This document shows, piece by piece, positions 45,850 through 58,492 of a stretch of DNA of 64,000 nucleotides (positions are counted from its first letter, which is position 1; each line of letters begins with the position of its first letter). Position numbers and translations under genes: made by a program. The stretch lies in contig LSRY02000021.1 in NCBI GenBank assembly GCA_001643675.2, positions 62,001-126,000 of the forward strand, given 5' to 3'. The DNA is from Monocercomonoides exilis (Eukaryota > Preaxostyla > Oxymonadida > Polymastigidae). Below the pieces are notes generated by a model. The model saw only the letters and a program-made list of their open reading frames with translations, searched no databases and had not been told where the DNA came from.

Positions 45850-47434
45850 GTGAGAATGGGGTGGATCGAAGACAACAGGAGAAAGCGACTCGTGCACTGA
45901 TGGAAAATCGAGTGGCGGGGCTATTTTCATGTACAGCAAGGGAAATGGAGAACTATCTGTTTCACATTGTCTGTTTAATAACTGTTTTTCATTCAGTTGT
46001 GGAGGTGGAATTATGTGCCTATCAATTGATTTTGTGGATATCGAAAATAATGTGTTCAACGCCTGTACAGCACAAAATCAATATGGAGGAGGATTATATG
46101 TGAATTGAATTTCTACGTGTGCTCAGATCAGAGGATGTGAATTCCAGAATTGAAAAGCAAATAGCTATGGAGGTGTTCTTAATCTTAATAATTTTAACGT
46201 TTCAGGAATAGGATGCATTGAAGCAGAAAATGAAGGAGGAGAGAGTGCATGTGTATTCGACTGCATTTTCACTTCATGCTCACTTTCTGGATCAAATGGA
46301 GGAGGCCTGTATTGGGCTACTGTTCCTTATCAATTCAAAATGAGGAGCATTCAGTTTATCTCCTGTACAGCTTCGTCACAAGGTGGGGGAATGAGACTGG
46401 ATCCAAATCAAGCAACAGGGCTAGTTGATAGGTGCTATTGTTATTTCCTTTTCTTTCATGAATGTAAATGCTCTGCTAATATTCCATATGGGCATGATTT
46501 AGAATTTGCAGATTATGACAATGTTTTTTTGAGCACAGGAAATCCGTTCAAATAATGCTCCACCACAAACACAGATGAACAGAGGGCGTGCTGTGCATAC
46601 AATTATACGGGAAGCAACTGGTCTGTTCAGCACACGGAAAAGAAGGATTAGCTGAAGAGAGGGATTCTCAACCGATTTGTCGCAGTGAGCGGATAGCAGC
46701 ACAGACCAGTTGTGCGAAACGGATGAGATTACTGCATTCCATGCCATTGACATTGCAGTCAATTGGAGTAGAACACAGACAAGTTAAGTGGTTTCTCTGT
46801 TGGAAGGGAATCATTGCAATGAAGAGACAGCAACAATTAATTTTGGATTTATGAAGATTTCTGTTTTGGGGAAAGGGAAGGAAGTAAGTGTGATTGGGAC
46901 GAATTCACTTTCTTCATCTTCAAAAACGCTGTTCAGTGTGGCAAGCGGGCAGCAAGCGGTAGGGCATGTGGGAATTGATCACTACGCGACAAGAGATTCT
47001 TCACCGAGCGTATTTGTGGTGCCTGTGGAGAGCGAGGCTCTTTCTCCGGAGGATGTTTTGATCTCGTAGAGTGTTTGTGGAGAATGTGTGACATGTTCAT
47101 CTGTGTTTATGACATTCTTCTCATGGCTAAAGATGGTTGATGTCGAGATAAAAAATATGAAAGCGAATCGACCTCTGTTCACTGAACTATCATCAACAGA
47201 ATCAATATCAGGAGAAAGTCTTCTGGAAATTTGACAATACGAAATGTGAATCGGACAACAGGAGATGAAGTGGTGATGGCAAAGAGGATAAAGAGAGGAG
47301 AGACATTTATGGTGTGGAATACAACAATTGAAGGATGTGAGTGTGCGAATGGGAATGGAGTGGGAATAAAAGCTGAGTTGACTTCTTCAACAAGCCAAGT
47401 TCGCATTGGATATCATTTTCGAAAGACGGAGTGA
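45850..47434 (+). pseudogene. Decayed parallel beta-helix surface-protein gene
   Basis: Reading forward, pieces typical of Cys/Gly-rich beta-helix (Pmp-like) surface proteins appear in order, broken by stops and frame changes: KSSGGAIFMYSKGNGELSVS, CGGGIMCLSIDF, ACTAQNQYGGGLYVN, CSLSGSNGGGLYWATVPYQF, FISCTASSQGGGMRLDP, then GSNWSVQHTEKKDWLKRGI, and KISVLGKGKEVSVIGTNSLS. This order (repeats with C..GGG turns, then a separate downstream segment starting around W-L) is what I would expect in such a protein family. More than six nonsense codons show it is dead. It lies between the two inverted arms, so it was either carried as cargo or trapped between insertions. Confidence 0.7.
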
Positions 47435-47654
47435 TATTGAATTCTTGTAAGAAAATATTTCTAAATATAAATGAAGACTTTTTCAAATTGTCTTGATATT
47501 TCACATGTTATTCAATGCATTCTTTTCAAACTTTGCAATTTGAATATTTAAAGAAAATATAAAACAATATTCTGATTTGTTCTTTTCTTTAAAAAGAAGA
47601 TGAAATGAAAAAAACAACAAAACAATAAATGCAGTTAATAATCAAAACATAGCT

Positions 47655-47855
47655 CAAATACATTCATAAAATAAAAAAATGAAAAAATGAAAGAATTTTT
47701 ATGGGTTTGATCAAAAATTTTTGTTTGCTTTTTGAATTAAAAATTTATGAAATTTTTTTGATAGTACAGTGTTAATTAATTATGACAATCAATAATATTT
47801 CAAATATTCATCAAATTATATCATATTCACTACTGGTACAATTTAGACCTATGCC
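47655..47855 (-). repeat. Right arm of internal inverted repeat
   Basis: Inverse copy of 45459-45655; the outer 107 bases are identical. Beyond 47855 the sequence no longer matches the accessory ORF, so the copied part of the element ends there. Confidence 0.85.
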
Positions 47856-50800
47856 TTCTGAGCCTAGTGATGAATGCAAATGCACTGTATATCACACAAG
47901 AAGCATTCGAATTCAAAAATACTCCAATATCTATCAAAATGACCTTGAATCATCTGAGGATGACATTTGATAAATAAAAGTTATGCAAGAAGACTGCAAT
48001 AACAATATATCATCTTCATAAGATATTAGAAATTACCAACAAATAAAATCATTAAACATTGAAGCCATGTTCATTGACAGAAATCAAAATCATTTAGAAT
48101 TCATTAAACAGTTATTTATAGAAATTAATGTTAGTGTGCTCTTCACAGTATAGTTTAATTATGATTATAATTTTACACTTTTTTCTTCAAGAGTTTTCTT
48201 TCCTTTTCTCTAATTTCCCATATAAATATTTTATATACATTGTCACAGATGCTTCTGACAGATAAATAAAGTGCAAAGGGAAGGCCAAAAAACAAAATGA
48301 GCAACGACTATAGTTTGATTCATTTTTTGAACTGATTGACTAAAGAAACTTCGAGAAAAGCATTGATTAACACAAACTGAGGAAAACGGATTTAAGTGAA
48401 GCAGGTTTGTCAAGAAATCAAAACAAATTTCGTTAAAGATATAAAAATTTTTAATTATTTGTTTTTCATATTTTTTTGTTTTATTGACGTCAGATATTGA
48501 TTTGTGAGAGTTATATAATAACAGAATAAAGCTGATGACTATTTCATAGTAAAAACAAGCTCGTTAATAACATGCTGATGCAGGAAATTTTGAGTTGTTG
48601 ATGATTTGAAGAATAAAATGACGAAATAGTTGATTTTGTTATGGAATATTATGGAAAAGAAAAATTGAGCTCAATTTACACCAAAGTATTGATTGTCTCT
48701 GAGACGGAAAAATATCATAAGGAAAGTCCTGTTGCTTTGGGAAAAAACCCGAAAAAGATGATGAGGCAATAATTTATAGAGAAGAAATTTCAAATTGCAG
48801 CTCCGGAAAATAATAGTGAACAACTTTTGATTGAAGCTGGACTTCTTTTGAAAGATGGAAATTTTGAATGAAAAAGAGGAAGAATACGTGAAGAAAATGA
48901 GATAGAGGTCGAATAGGAAGAGGATGCAGAAAGAGTGGTTGAAATGATGATAGCACCAGCGGAAGATCGAAAATTCACGTCGAAGAAAATGAAGAAATGA
49001 AAAAACAAATTGTGCATTTTTTTAAAGAATAAAAAATATAAGAAGAAGAAGAATAATTGATTGAGTGTTTGAATGAAAAATGGAATGAAGAAAAAACTTC
49101 ACAGAAGATTAGATACATGTTCCGCATTTTTGACCAATTAAGAAAATTCAGAAGAAGTCTTCCATTCGCATTGCCGCTTCGCAGTTGTCACGAAGTTAAT
49201 TGGAAATGAAAAAGCGTTTGAAGAAGAAAAAAGACGAAGATGAAAGCGAAGGTGTAAAAGAAAATGGAAATATGAAAATAAAAGATGGGAGAATCAAAAC
49301 AAATACAACCTCTTTTTATGATCATTTTGATTCTCTGTTTCCCAAAATTATTTATCAGCTTCACGTTCACATTTTCCAGTCTCACACGCTTCTTCTTCGT
49401 CGTCCTCTTTTTTTCATTCATCTTTATCAGCACTGAACTCTTCACAATCATCACATAATTACTCTCCTCTCAAATCTTCAAACATGCAACTTTCATTTTG
49501 ATGATATGCTTCATATCTCTTCTTTTTTATTATAATCACTTCTTCTATTTCTCTTCATCTTCGTCATTCTTCTTCTTTCCTGTATTCTTTCATATTGTTT
49601 ATCACTCATCATTGATAATTACGAAGTGCAACTTCACTAACTGTTTTCAAAAATCTTCCAAATAGTGCTACCTCTTCCACAAACGAAAGCTTCAGGAAAT
49701 CCACACATTATTTTATGTTTCTTCACACATTCGGTCAATGCGTTTACATTTCAGACTGTTCATTATTGAAATAAATCAATATTCGATGCTTTCTGTTTTG
49801 CATTAAGTGAAAACTTGTAACATTCTATCGAAGTTCAAGTTGAGATTTTCAGCTTCTTCATTTGTTTTGCGCATGTTGGAAAGAACACAAGCCTTTTATA
49901 ATGAAGTGAGGAAGTGAACTCTTCTGTTTTCGATGAAGAGAAGGAAAATCCACTTTTTCAATTGACAAAATCTCACTGACTCTGAACTCTTCAAACGAGT
50001 CAATGAAAAGAAAGACGAAGAGGAAAATGAAGAATTTGAAGATGATGTTTATTTAGAAGGAAAGAAAGATGAAGGCTGGAAAGTGGAACTGTTATTGAAT
50101 GAAACTCAGTAGAAAGACCATTCGGATTTGCGTTCACTTCCGAAGCGATCTTGATTGAATGAAAATGAAAAATGATGTAGACATTGAATTGATAGCTGCA
50201 GAGTGGAAATTGCGTTTGGCTTCAAAGATTTACAATGCGTTGTCACCGGAAGCTAATCGTTCAGTGAATTGTTGAATCTATAAGAAGTTCATTCTCCGAA
50301 GGAAGAAACTGTTTTGGTCAAGTTGCATATAAGATGTTACCGAAATGATTACTCAACAGATATATAGACTGTTGCTAAAGAAGAAGAAAAAGCAACCAAT
50401 GAATATTTATATTGAGTCGAAGACATTTCAAGTTACGGAGCAAGAATTGATGCATTCTGTGTTTATTGGAGCTGATTCATCTCATTCTCTTATTTTTAGT
50501 GGAAAGATTTGACTGAGAATCTGTAGCTTTTGTTATTGAAGTTGTTATATAACTGTGGATAAAGATGATTCTGAGTTGAACAATCAGCTTTTATTATCAC
50601 TTTCTTTCGATGAACTCGATTTCAAAGACTGCTTTGTGATGATATTCCGAAAAGAATAAGCAACGGAGAAATAAAAGGAAGAAATGAGTTGATCTCTGAG
50701 AGTTGCAGATGAAGTTTCCATAAAATAGTGCAATAAATTCTGCCTTCAATTCCTTTTGTGTGTAAATGACTGATTATAAGAGTTGATCTTCAGCAGCATC

Positions 50801-52440
50801 CGAAAAGGCAAACATTAATACAGGTCTGGATATTTTTTTATTGAATTGCTTTGTTTCGAATGATATTTCTGAAAGCAAAATGAAGGAACATTCTGTTCAT
50901 CCGCTTTTTATTGACTTTTGATTTGTTTCAACTTTTCAAGATCTCCTTGAAATTCTTTGATCGTTTTGAACTTTTTTCTATCCAATTCAAAAAGAATTCA
51001 AGTTTTTTATTGTGTGATATTCATTCTTTCGATTTATCATGTATGAGTTATCTGAGTAACTTTGGTTCTTTTTATTGATATGCAAAATGTTTTATTAATT
51101 TTCTTTTGTTTTCTTTTTTTGATTATCTTTTCCCATTATATTTTTCATTTTTTATTGTTGATCAATGCTTTGTTTCTTCCACAACTTTAGCTCAACTCCC
51201 TCTTCCGTCTCGTTCCTCTATCAGTTATTTACCGCAATACGAGTGAATGAAACAACTGTTATTGTTTAGGCGTTAATTCATATGTCATTCCGAAATGGAA
51301 ACTGTAACACTTGCACAACGGATAGAGCTCTCTGTTCAAGCGGAACAAAGAAGGCGCAAGTGAAGTATTTGCAAGGCGGTCCTGTTTTGTCGCTGCAATC
51401 AACAAAATAACCAGTGACAAAAAGTGGGAAAGAGACAAAGTGAAAGATAAACGCTGAGAGATAAATTTTCACAGTGAGCTTTCCTTTCACTTTCTTTTTT
51501 TTGGGCTCTATTGAAGACTAAAACAATGAAGAAGGATCTTGAAATATGGAACGCAAGTGAATGGAAGGAGTTGGCTCAGTTGGGCGTTTGTGGATGTTTA
51601 GTTTTTTATAAAGAGAAAAGCAGACAAAATTGAAGAGACAGAGGAAGAAGAAGAAATTGCGAATGCGGTGGATGGATAGGGAACTGTTTGACACTGCAAC
51701 TGAAAAATTGTCAAATTGATTGAGATTGAAGACGACTGCACATATTTCTCAGATTACATTGAGATCTCTTCAATATTACGTTCTGCCTATTAATATGTTC
51801 GTTGTTGTTATTGATGAGCTGATTTCTACGTGTGCCAGCTGTGATTTAGTGCAAGTGTTTTTTTACGGACGTAATATGGAGGGTGATAAGGAATAAGCTG
51901 GAATACCATCGGAGACAATTGAAAAACATAAAGACAATCCAAATAAGTATATTTGATCCATTTATCAGAGGGAATTTTGCACGCACAATATAAGATCACA
52001 GAGGGAGCAAAAGCAGAAGAAAACTCATTTGAAGGGAAAAGAATAGACAAAGAAGACGAAAAATAAGAATGAGTTGGAAAAGATGTGTGAGAGGAAAGAG
52101 TATGAAGAGAGTGTGATTAAAAAAGACGTGAGAATGAAAATGGGAAATATTTGAAATAAAATCAGAATTTTGTTTTGATAGCTCATGAAACTGCATTTTT
52201 TAAAAGCAATCATGATTCATCTATGTAATTTTGTCTTTATTTTTTCATATTATAATATTTCCATATCAAACCTTTTTCAATCACTCATTTTTATTGTGCA
52301 TTATTTCTTTGTATTTTGTAATTGCACAATTTTTATATGTTGTATTTTTTTCATATAAAATTTTCACAAATCTGATTAACTATTTCAAAATTGTTTATTT
52401 TCAAATAAATTGATTCGATATATTTTTGGACGAATGAATT
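47856..52440 (+). pseudogene. Decayed coding DNA, family not recognised
   Basis: From about 48600 the plus strand gives many short, coherent protein-like stretches rich in Glu/Lys/Asp, interrupted by a stop every ~15-40 codons and by frame changes, for example FKRVNEKKDEEENEEFEDD (near 49990), VHSPKEETVLVKLH (near 50290) and AQYKITEGAKAEENSFEGKR (near 51985). Codon use resembles the living Lys/Glu-rich genes nearby, unlike the AT-rich spacers. I read it as one or more dead genes inside the transposon block. I cannot name the ancestor. 47856-48600 shows nothing clear. Confidence 0.4.
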
Positions 52441-52453
52441 TCTATTACGCTTT

Positions 52454-52648
52454 TTTTGTTTTGTTTTGTTTTGTTTTGTTTTGTTTTGTTTTGTTTTGTT
52501 TTGTTTTGTTTTGTTTTGTTTTGTTTTGTTTTGTTTTGTTTTGTTTTGTTTTGTTTTGTTTTGTTTTGTTTTGTTTTGTTTTGTTTTGTTTTGTTTTGTT
52601 TTGTTTTGTTTTGTTTTGTTTTGTTTTGTTTTGTTTTGTTTTGTTTTG

Positions 52649-52676
<28 letters not shown>
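52454..52676. repeat. (TTTTG)n microsatellite, about 44 units
   Basis: Nearly perfect pentanucleotide array of roughly 223 bases, ending in a slightly longer T run. It is open in all three forward frames because the unit contains no stop, giving spurious Phe/Cys/Val/Leu peptides. Confidence 0.97.
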
Positions 52677-52679
<3 letters not shown>

Positions 52680-53114
52680 GTTTGGTGTGACAAAAAAAGT
52701 GCTTGTTTGTGATTTTTCAAAATTTTGTTCTTTGTTTCCAGATATTATTGGGGATGCAAAAGATTATTTCCAAAAAAGTTGTTTTATATGTTAATTTGTT
52801 CAAAGTTTTTGCCTTCAAGTTTGCTTATAATTTCAATCTTGTTGTTATCTTCAATCAATAAAGTCTTCCAAAATTATTCAAGTTTATTATTTATTCAAAA
52901 GAAATCTTTTTTTTTTTTTGGATGTATCGCTTTTATCATAAGAAATAACTTTTTACAAATGAATATAACTATTGATATAAAAGTCAAGATTTATAAAAAA
53001 ACTTGTGCATATAAAAACGCTAAAGCGGCTCATATATATTATTATAAAATAATCATTCAAAAAATTTTATTTCTTTTTATATTTTTTTTTCTGAAATATT
53101 TCTGATCTGATTGT

Positions 53115-53173
53115 CCCACAATAAAAATCATTGTCCACAGTTATTGAAAGTGTCCACAATTATTAACACTGAC
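53115..53173 (-). repeat. Right terminal inverted repeat
   Basis: The inverse reads GTCAGTGTTAATAATTGTGG.. and pairs with 43336-43394. TA follows at 53174-53175. Confidence 0.85.
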
Positions 53174-53700
53174 TATATAGCAGAAATTGAGATTCAAGCT
53201 TTTCTGAAAGCCAAAAATAGTTTTCTGAGCAAGAATTTCTTTTCGTTTAGCAATTTCAAACTGAAGTTTCCATGCTTTATGAAATTGCAAAAAACCTAAA
53301 AATAGTCTTTCAAAAAAATACTTGACTTTGAATTTTTTTTTAAAAAAAATATTTATTCTGAAAAGTTATTCTTGTTTAATTTTTTCTTTGTGATAAGAAT
53401 GATGATAAAAAATATCCAATGCATTGTCTCATGGTTATACTGAATTTTCTTGACATATTCATGTTTCGTCCGTTTGCTTCAATTCGACATGAAATTTTTG
53501 GTCTTATTTTTTATAAAAAGCAACTATTTGTTTCAATTTTTTTGCTTTTAATTCATTATCAATTTTTCGTCACAATGGAAAAAAGATGGAAAAACAAAAA
53601 TAAAGAGAATAACATTTGAAAACGTTGTATGGAACATAATTCACAGAGTTGAAAAATATATTTCATTTGAAGTTGAATATCAAAAAAAAATTCTTGTTCA

Positions 53701-53741
<41 letters not shown>

Positions 53742-54929
53742 CAGAAATTCGAAATACTTTTAATTCCGTGATAATGATTCTTGTTTGTTGAAGAAATTTT
53801 ATCTTTTTATGAATGTTTCAGGAAACAAAAAATTTTATACATATTTTCTAGATATTAATTATTTAAGTGCTTCTATAAGAGGAAAAGAAAAAAGATGTAT
53901 TTTATAATTCAAACATATGTTTGCTGAACAATAAAATGTCATTGATTCTTTTCATCACATTCATATTTGTTGCAATTTCAAACAACTTAAGCAATATTTA
54001 TGTTGAATTATTTTGGTCAGATCAATTTAACCTTAATCATTTTTTTCAGAATTCCAACTTTTGAAATCGGTTTGTTTTCCTTCTTTTCTTTTGAAAGCAC
54101 AAATGCTATGAAAAGTCAAGAAGATTCCTAATTCACACAAAAATAATTGAGAAAAAAAGAATAAAGTTATTCGCTTTCAATTATCATAACATAAATTGAA
54201 AGATCAAAGCTAGAGAAAGAAAAGTCCAATATTAAGAAACAGAACAGTACATTCATCGAAACATTGAAATTGATAAAATCATATTAAATATTGAAAGTGC
54301 TGAACTTAAAAAGAATAAAGTCAAAAATAGAATTGTTGACATTGTTCGCTTTTTTAGGTGTGTTCTTTAAAGAAAATAGATACATTTTATGAAAAAATCC
54401 TCATTATTGAAAATGAATGATCATTAGTGAAATACTATCCATTTTTATACAATCGCGAAACTCAATCATGAAAAACAAACTGCGCATTTAATGGTCATTG
54501 CTTTAATCACAAATATCAGTATCACATGAATAAATCAATCCAACTTAACATAGAAACTACGAAATCCATGCTCATTTGAATTATCTTTATTGTCACTTAC
54601 ATTGAACACGATTTAATTCTGCAATTGAAAACGAAAAAGCAGATAATTATATCGACAACAAAAAGAAAAGAGTCATATTGACTCCTTTTTTTATATGGTA
54701 TGTTTTAAAATTTGCTTTAATGCAAGGGAAATTAGAGATGCAAAAGAATAGGAATAAATTCTTCAGGTATTTCAGATATTAAAATTTGCATGATTATTTT
54801 ATTAAAATTTCTTCGCACATTTCCTTTTCTTCTCAACAAAAATTGACCCATTCATTGAAATAAAAAAAATAGGTGTAATGGATGAAAAATAAAAATCAAT
54901 GGGCTCTGTTGTAGATTTTTCTGAAGAAG
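53174..54929. other. Intergenic region with 37-base poly-A tract
   Basis: AT-rich spacer between the transposon block and the SLC44-like gene. A run of 37 A occupies 53702-53738. Several short open frames exist, but none carries a motif. No RNA gene or TIR was seen. Confidence 0.5.
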
Positions 54930-57422
54930 ATGGTACTTTGTACAAAATTTTTCAAAAAAAGAGCAAAGGAGTTTCTTCCGTTTGTTCCAGATACAGTCAA
55001 GTCTAGCTGGTCCGAAAAAGATGGAGAAGTCATCGAAGGTTTGTTGATATTTAGATATCATTCATTCATCTTTGTTTGAATTACAACATCAACAAAAGAG
55101 AAAAGCAGAGTAATCACCATTAGTACATCAAATGGCAATGTTAATGATTCTGATCGTAAATGTTTTGATGTTCCAATGATTGTTATCTTGCCTGTATTCT
55201 CTCTATTTTTTATTGCATATATCATATTTTCGGCTGTCACTGGCAACATGAGATTGAATGAATGGGATCCTCTTTCGTATGCATTTTTTATTTGAAACAT
55301 GTTATTTTCAAGATCTTTCATTCTTTGAAGGAAAAACTCTAATCAAACATTTGGATCTTTCGACTTCGATCAATTTGCACATGATATCAAAGATATATCG
55401 AATGGAAGCAACATTCAAAGTTTTCAAATACAGACAGCTTTTGTTGACATCTTTGAAACAAATTCAACCGAAGAGGTTAATAAGCGTTCTCCTTTACCAG
55501 ACATACCAACACAGAGCTCTGACTCAAGATCCAGCAATAACTTTCATGAAAAACTTGTTTCAGATTCAAGAGTCATTCAGGAAGGTGAGATAAAATTATC
55601 TGATAGTGATGTTTATGATGCAATCAAACCTGATATCAATTTTAAAGGAAAAGTTTGGATTATTCCAGTTGGATATGCAATCGCAACTGCTGTGTCATTT
55701 TTATGGATATTGTGCATGAATTGCTGCGCAAAAAATTGTGTTCGTGTGTCTTTATGGTTGGGAGCAGTTATTAATATAGTTGCTTCATTTGGTGTCTTAA
55801 TTATTGGGGGGTATTTGCATGAACAAAAAATGAATGAATCTCATGATGAAGTCTTAGAAAGCACTTTTATGCTATTTTGTGGAGTTATGTCTGTGATTGG
55901 ATCAATTGCTTTGCTTGTTATCGCAATTTTCAATTGCAAAAGCATTCAAGAAACAACAAAATTTTATCAGTATGCATCAAATATACTGAAACAAAGAAAA
56001 ACATTATTTTTTGTAATTCTTATATTTGTCTTTATTGGAGGAGTTGTTGGAAGTGTGACTTCATTCATAAATTCGATTTATTCAGAGTATACTGTTGGGC
56101 GCAAATTTCATATATCAACAGATGCAACATCCATTATTAACTTCGTTTTGCTTGTTTTTGCCATGCTATTTTTATACTGGTTCGAAAGCTTCATTTGTGA
56201 TTTGAGTAATATGATTGTGGCTTTGACAGCAGCTGATTGGTGCCTTTCAAAGAAAAACGAGGAGAATAGAGAATGGCCTGTTTGTCATGCAGTTAAATAT
56301 GCTCTAAGACACAACTTGGGTGTTGTAGCTTTCGGAAGTCTTCTGAAATGTCTTTGCGAATTATTAGAAAAACTTGCGAAATTCATTGCTTATGTGGCAT
56401 TTTTATTTTGGGCTTTTGCCTTTTTCCTTTTCGGTTGTGCCACTTGCTGCAATGATTCTGGCAAAGATTCAGATGGAAAGGAAAAGCCACAGTCATTATG
56501 CAGTTGCATTACGTCCGCGTTCTTTCAAGTGATGGCTTTAATGAGTCTTTTGATAACATTAATGTTTATGGGAATTGCTAAAGTAATTCTATTTATTTCA
56601 AAAAGAATATCTTCAATCATTGAAGCACAGTGTGACAGAATTTATGTGATGTCTTTCTTAGAAGGAAAGCCATTTGTTGAATCAGCAAAAGACACATTTG
56701 GATTGGTCATGCGCAATTTAGGAACAGTAGTGCCATTTGACATTGTAGGATCAACTGTTGAGGTCAGTATAAAATGGTCAATAACATTTTTCACTAATTT
56801 TATATGTCTGTTGATAATTAAGCCTGACTTTTTTACCAGTTCGACAACAAAAGTCACTGACGGATGGTATATTCTTTTTGGAGAAGCATTATTTCTGATT
56901 TTCATGAACGAAACAATTATCGTAAATGCATATAAGTCAATTGTGAATGCCATTCTTATTTGTCTTTTGGTTCACGAGGAAGAAAGAAAGGCAAGAAAAG
57001 GAAATAGGCAAAATCCATATCTTCAAAATACTAATGTTGGATTGAGAAGGATTTTTGATAACTGCAATCTTTGCGATGATGAAATTCGTGACAACATGGA
57101 AGAAATTACAAAATTCGGACTGAAAAAAATATGTGAAAGCGGAGATCAAGTCAGAAGATATAACGAAGATGAAAATGTTGAAACAATGGATAATTATGAC
57201 GAATTCGTGGTTTTTTATTTTGAAGCACATTTTGTTGACGAAAATAATCCCGGAGAAGAACAAGTGGTAATCGGAATACAGCAAATTGATACCAATGGAG
57301 CGCCTGTTATTGAATTACAACAAATAGGAAAAGATGGAATACCTGTAATTGAAGAAGGAGACGGACCCTCTATTGAAATTTCATTTGAAGATGAAGATTC
57401 TCCAAATGATAACAGAAAATAG
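54930..57422 (+). CDS. Choline-transporter-like protein (SLC44/CTL family)
   Basis: Three exons: 54930-55038, 55099-55276, 55331-57422; 792 residues, a normal CTL size. CTL proteins are ~10-TM membrane proteins; animal members move choline and ethanolamine. The N-terminus has the family-typical Cys-Asp motif before TM1 (DRKCFDVP, then a hydrophobic segment at residues 62-84), a long polar loop (~90-240) as expected between TM1 and TM2, and then many membrane segments. The CTL core signatures are present: DWCLSKKNEENREWPVCHAVKYALRHNLGVVAFGSLL, a Cys-rich segment, and RIYVMSFLEGKPFVESAKDTFGLVMRN, followed by two further TM segments and an acidic tail. The first two exons were placed by frame and by the TM1 motif. 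The ATG at 54930 is the best candidate, not proven. Confidence 0.88.
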
Positions 57423-58492
57423 ACCCTTTTGTATATTTTATTGATTTCAATATCCAAGATTATCTTTCACAACGAAGTTGTGAAATATGGAAACTTGGGA
57501 TTTATTGTTTTCAGAATTGTTTCCATCAAAAAAGGAAATAATATTTTCCCCCCTCTCATTTATCATTCGAATTGGAACGTTTTATTATTTTCTTTTATTT
57601 TCTTTTCTTTTCTTTTTTTTTTTCTTTATTTTTATTTTTATTTTATTATTATTTATTAGTACTCAGATTATTGGTATTTATACAGGAAGATATTTTAAAT
57701 TACCTTTAGTCTTCTCTTTTTCCTTTTAATTTAGTTTTATGAGTACTTTTTTTTTTCTGATTGCAAGCGGATTTTTCTTAGAAAAGAATTTGCACAATCA
57801 GAAAGTGTGTATCGGGCAGTTAATGTAATTCTCCTTTTTTCTTATCTGGAAATCTATCTTGAAAAATATATCATAATATTTTCTTGGTTTTCTTGATAAA
57901 GGTTTAATTGTTTTGATAGAAAATCATATCCGAATTTTTTCAAACATTTTTATTCGAATGAATAATAATAATAATAATAATTGTTATAGCACATTTTTTC
58001 TCTGAATAACATTGATTGTGGCGATTTTTTTGCTGGTTACGCACAGTCTGTTGTTGGTTTCTCGAAAGCGCAATTATCAACCGAAAATTTTCAAATTGCA
58101 AACATTATAAAAGCTCTTTCGTTGCTTCTGTTATCGAGGCAATAATATTTCTTTATTTCTTGAACATCCAATAATATTCAATGAGAGAAATTGGATTGCT
58201 TATTTCGACTCAATAAAGGAATTTGCAAAAAACAACTGAAAAGAGGAAGATCTATGCAACTAAATATTCAATTTTTTTGAATATGTTTTCATGAGAAAAA
58301 TGGAATGATCCAATGTTTCAATTATTTGAATGTTCCCCCAAAACAATAAAATAAATCTCATTGCGCTCACATTTAGTGTGAAGCAGCTGAAAATTCTCTT
58401 TTACTTACAAAATCATTTGTGAATCCATGCATCTTCAGCACTTTCAAAAATTGCAATTCGAAGTCTTGCAAAAATTGTTAATCAACAATTTG
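57423..58492. other. Intergenic region with T-rich and (AAT)n runs
   Basis: Convergent spacer. It has C/T-rich and T-rich stretches around 57590-57660 and an (ATA)n array of about 23 bases near 57961. No gene was recognised. Confidence 0.5.

Larger units (their letters stand above)
43336..53173. mobile_element. 9.8-kb TIR-bounded block carrying a pogo/Tc-like DDE transposase
   Basis: The left end (43336, GTTAGTGTTAATAATGG..) and the right end (inverse of ..TTAACACTGAC, 53173) are near-identical inverted repeats over about 59 bases, with roughly five mismatches, and TA lies outside each (43334-43335; 53174-53175). Inside are the transposase, an accessory ORF, inverted arms around a decayed surface gene, decayed coding DNA and a TTTTG satellite. 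Two readings are possible: one large cargo-bearing element, or two related elements in tail-to-tail orientation (43336 to about 45547, and about 47766-53173) with host DNA between. The internal sequence GTACAGTGTTAATTAATTAT at 47766 and its inverse ending at about 45547 resemble the outer ends, which favours the second reading; the much closer match of the outer pair favours the first. Confidence 0.7.

Noticed and set aside
49188-49454. Small open frames on both strands near 49.2-49.5 kb
   Set aside because: Isolated fragments within decayed DNA with no motif; kept only as part of the decayed region.
52410-52794. Phe/Cys/Val/Leu-repeat peptides over the TTTTG array
   Set aside because: A five-base unit without stops is open in every frame; no flanking coding signal.
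55058-55321. Minus-strand open frame over the first SLC44 exons
   Set aside because: The plus strand carries the CTL N-terminal Cys-Asp motif and TM1 joined in frame to the main exon, which explains the open antisense frame.
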